A stretch of DNA of 64,000 nucleotides, from contig JAKJHU010000056.1 of assembly GCA_022316685.1 (NCBI GenBank), positions 1,541,872 through 1,605,871 of the forward strand, given 5' to 3'. Of this stretch, positions 63,671-64,000 are shown piece after piece (positions within the stretch are counted from its first letter, which is position 1; every line of letters begins with the position of its first letter). The position numbers and the translations under genes were made by a program. This stretch comes from Progne subis subis. Its lineage: Eukaryota; Chordata; Aves; Passeriformes; Hirundinidae. The notes beneath the pieces are model-generated. The model saw only the letters and a program-made list of their open reading frames with translations, made no database searches and was not told where the DNA came from.

Positions 63671-63800
63671 GTAGGGATATTGGTTAGAGCATGGCACTGA
63701 TAACTCCAGGGTTGTGGGTTTGATCCCCGACTGGGGCATTCTCTTAAAAATTTGACTCCATTATCCCTGTGGGTCCTTTCTTACTCAAAATATTTTGTAC
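63671..63800 (+). mobile_element. tRNA-Ile/CR1 composite SINE (TguSINE1-like)
   Basis: The head, 63671-63739, is tRNA-Ile-like: GGTTAGAGCATGGCACTGATAA with a GAT anticodon position, then a B-box GGTTTGATCCC. The tail, about 63752-63800, resembles a CR1 3' end ('gactccattatccctgtggg', then 'actcaaaatattttgt'). A tRNA-Ile head joined to a CR1 tail is the known build of the passerine SINE TguSINE1. The acceptor and anticodon stems no longer pair, so it is not a tRNA gene. Confidence 0.65.
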
Positions 63801-64000
63801 CTCATTCTGTATCTTCTGTGTGAGGAGCTGTATGAAGTCCTGTGCAACACTTACTTTTGGGACACCATTTCTCAGTCTGGTTACTTTGTGTTAGATCAGT
63901 AAAGGAGTTAATAGTTCGTCAGTGAAAAAAGATTACTGTGAGAGGTAAAATATAAGGGGTTAGGGATGAAACAATATATTAAGGTATTCCTATTCTTCTT
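63801..64000. other. Right-edge DNA, no gene recognised
   Basis: AT-rich unique sequence upstream of WDR48; nothing could be assigned. Confidence 0.4.

Noticed and set aside
63671..63745. A functional tRNA-Ile gene
   Set aside because: The acceptor stem does not pair, the anticodon stem has mismatches, and a CR1 tail follows, so it is a SINE.

Overview
This is ordinary vertebrate nuclear DNA, and it comes from a bird. The sequence is AT-rich with large spliced genes. It carries many 3' ends of CR1 (the dominant avian LINE), several solo LTRs, and at the right edge a tRNA-Ile/CR1 composite SINE of the kind described in passerines (TguSINE1). A passerine such as a finch or sparrow relative is the best guess; this rests on remembered repeat families, not on a search.

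Layout from left to right. At 219-3472 (minus strand) lie the first six exons of an elastase-like pancreatic serine protease gene whose last exons run off the left edge. All six splice in phase, but an in-frame TGA stands exactly where the Arg before the mature VIGG N-terminus should be. From 3.5 to 23.4 kb I see no gene: there are CR1 fragments, three solo LTRs, simple repeats, and long AT-rich stretches that look like possible conserved noncoding DNA. At 23937-30705 (plus strand) is a complete nine-exon GORASP1 (GRASP65) gene with a CpG-island promoter and a 3'UTR to about 32.3 kb. After a 3.3 kb gap, the complete 19-exon WDR48 (UAF1) gene is read on the minus strand from 63199 down to 37510, with its 3'UTR reaching about 35.6 kb. 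Its promoter is a CpG island at 62.8-63.5 kb that contains a TATA box, an ETS site and a YY1-type site over the start codon.

GORASP1 and WDR48 stand tail to tail, as in mammals. They do not work in one pathway: GORASP1 tethers Golgi cisternae, and WDR48 activates the deubiquitinases USP1, USP12 and USP46. The elastase would be a secreted digestive enzyme. The joined WDR48 exons would encode 677 residues, the human length, except that exon 16 is one base too long and breaks the frame.

I found no CRISPR array, operon or new multi-gene system. The points most worth a second look are the elastase stop codon, the WDR48 frameshift (most likely a sequence error), and a solo LTR with a perfect 6-bp target duplication lodged 51 bp from the WDR48 exon 2 acceptor. 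All exon boundaries were placed by eye from splice consensus, reading phase and family knowledge.
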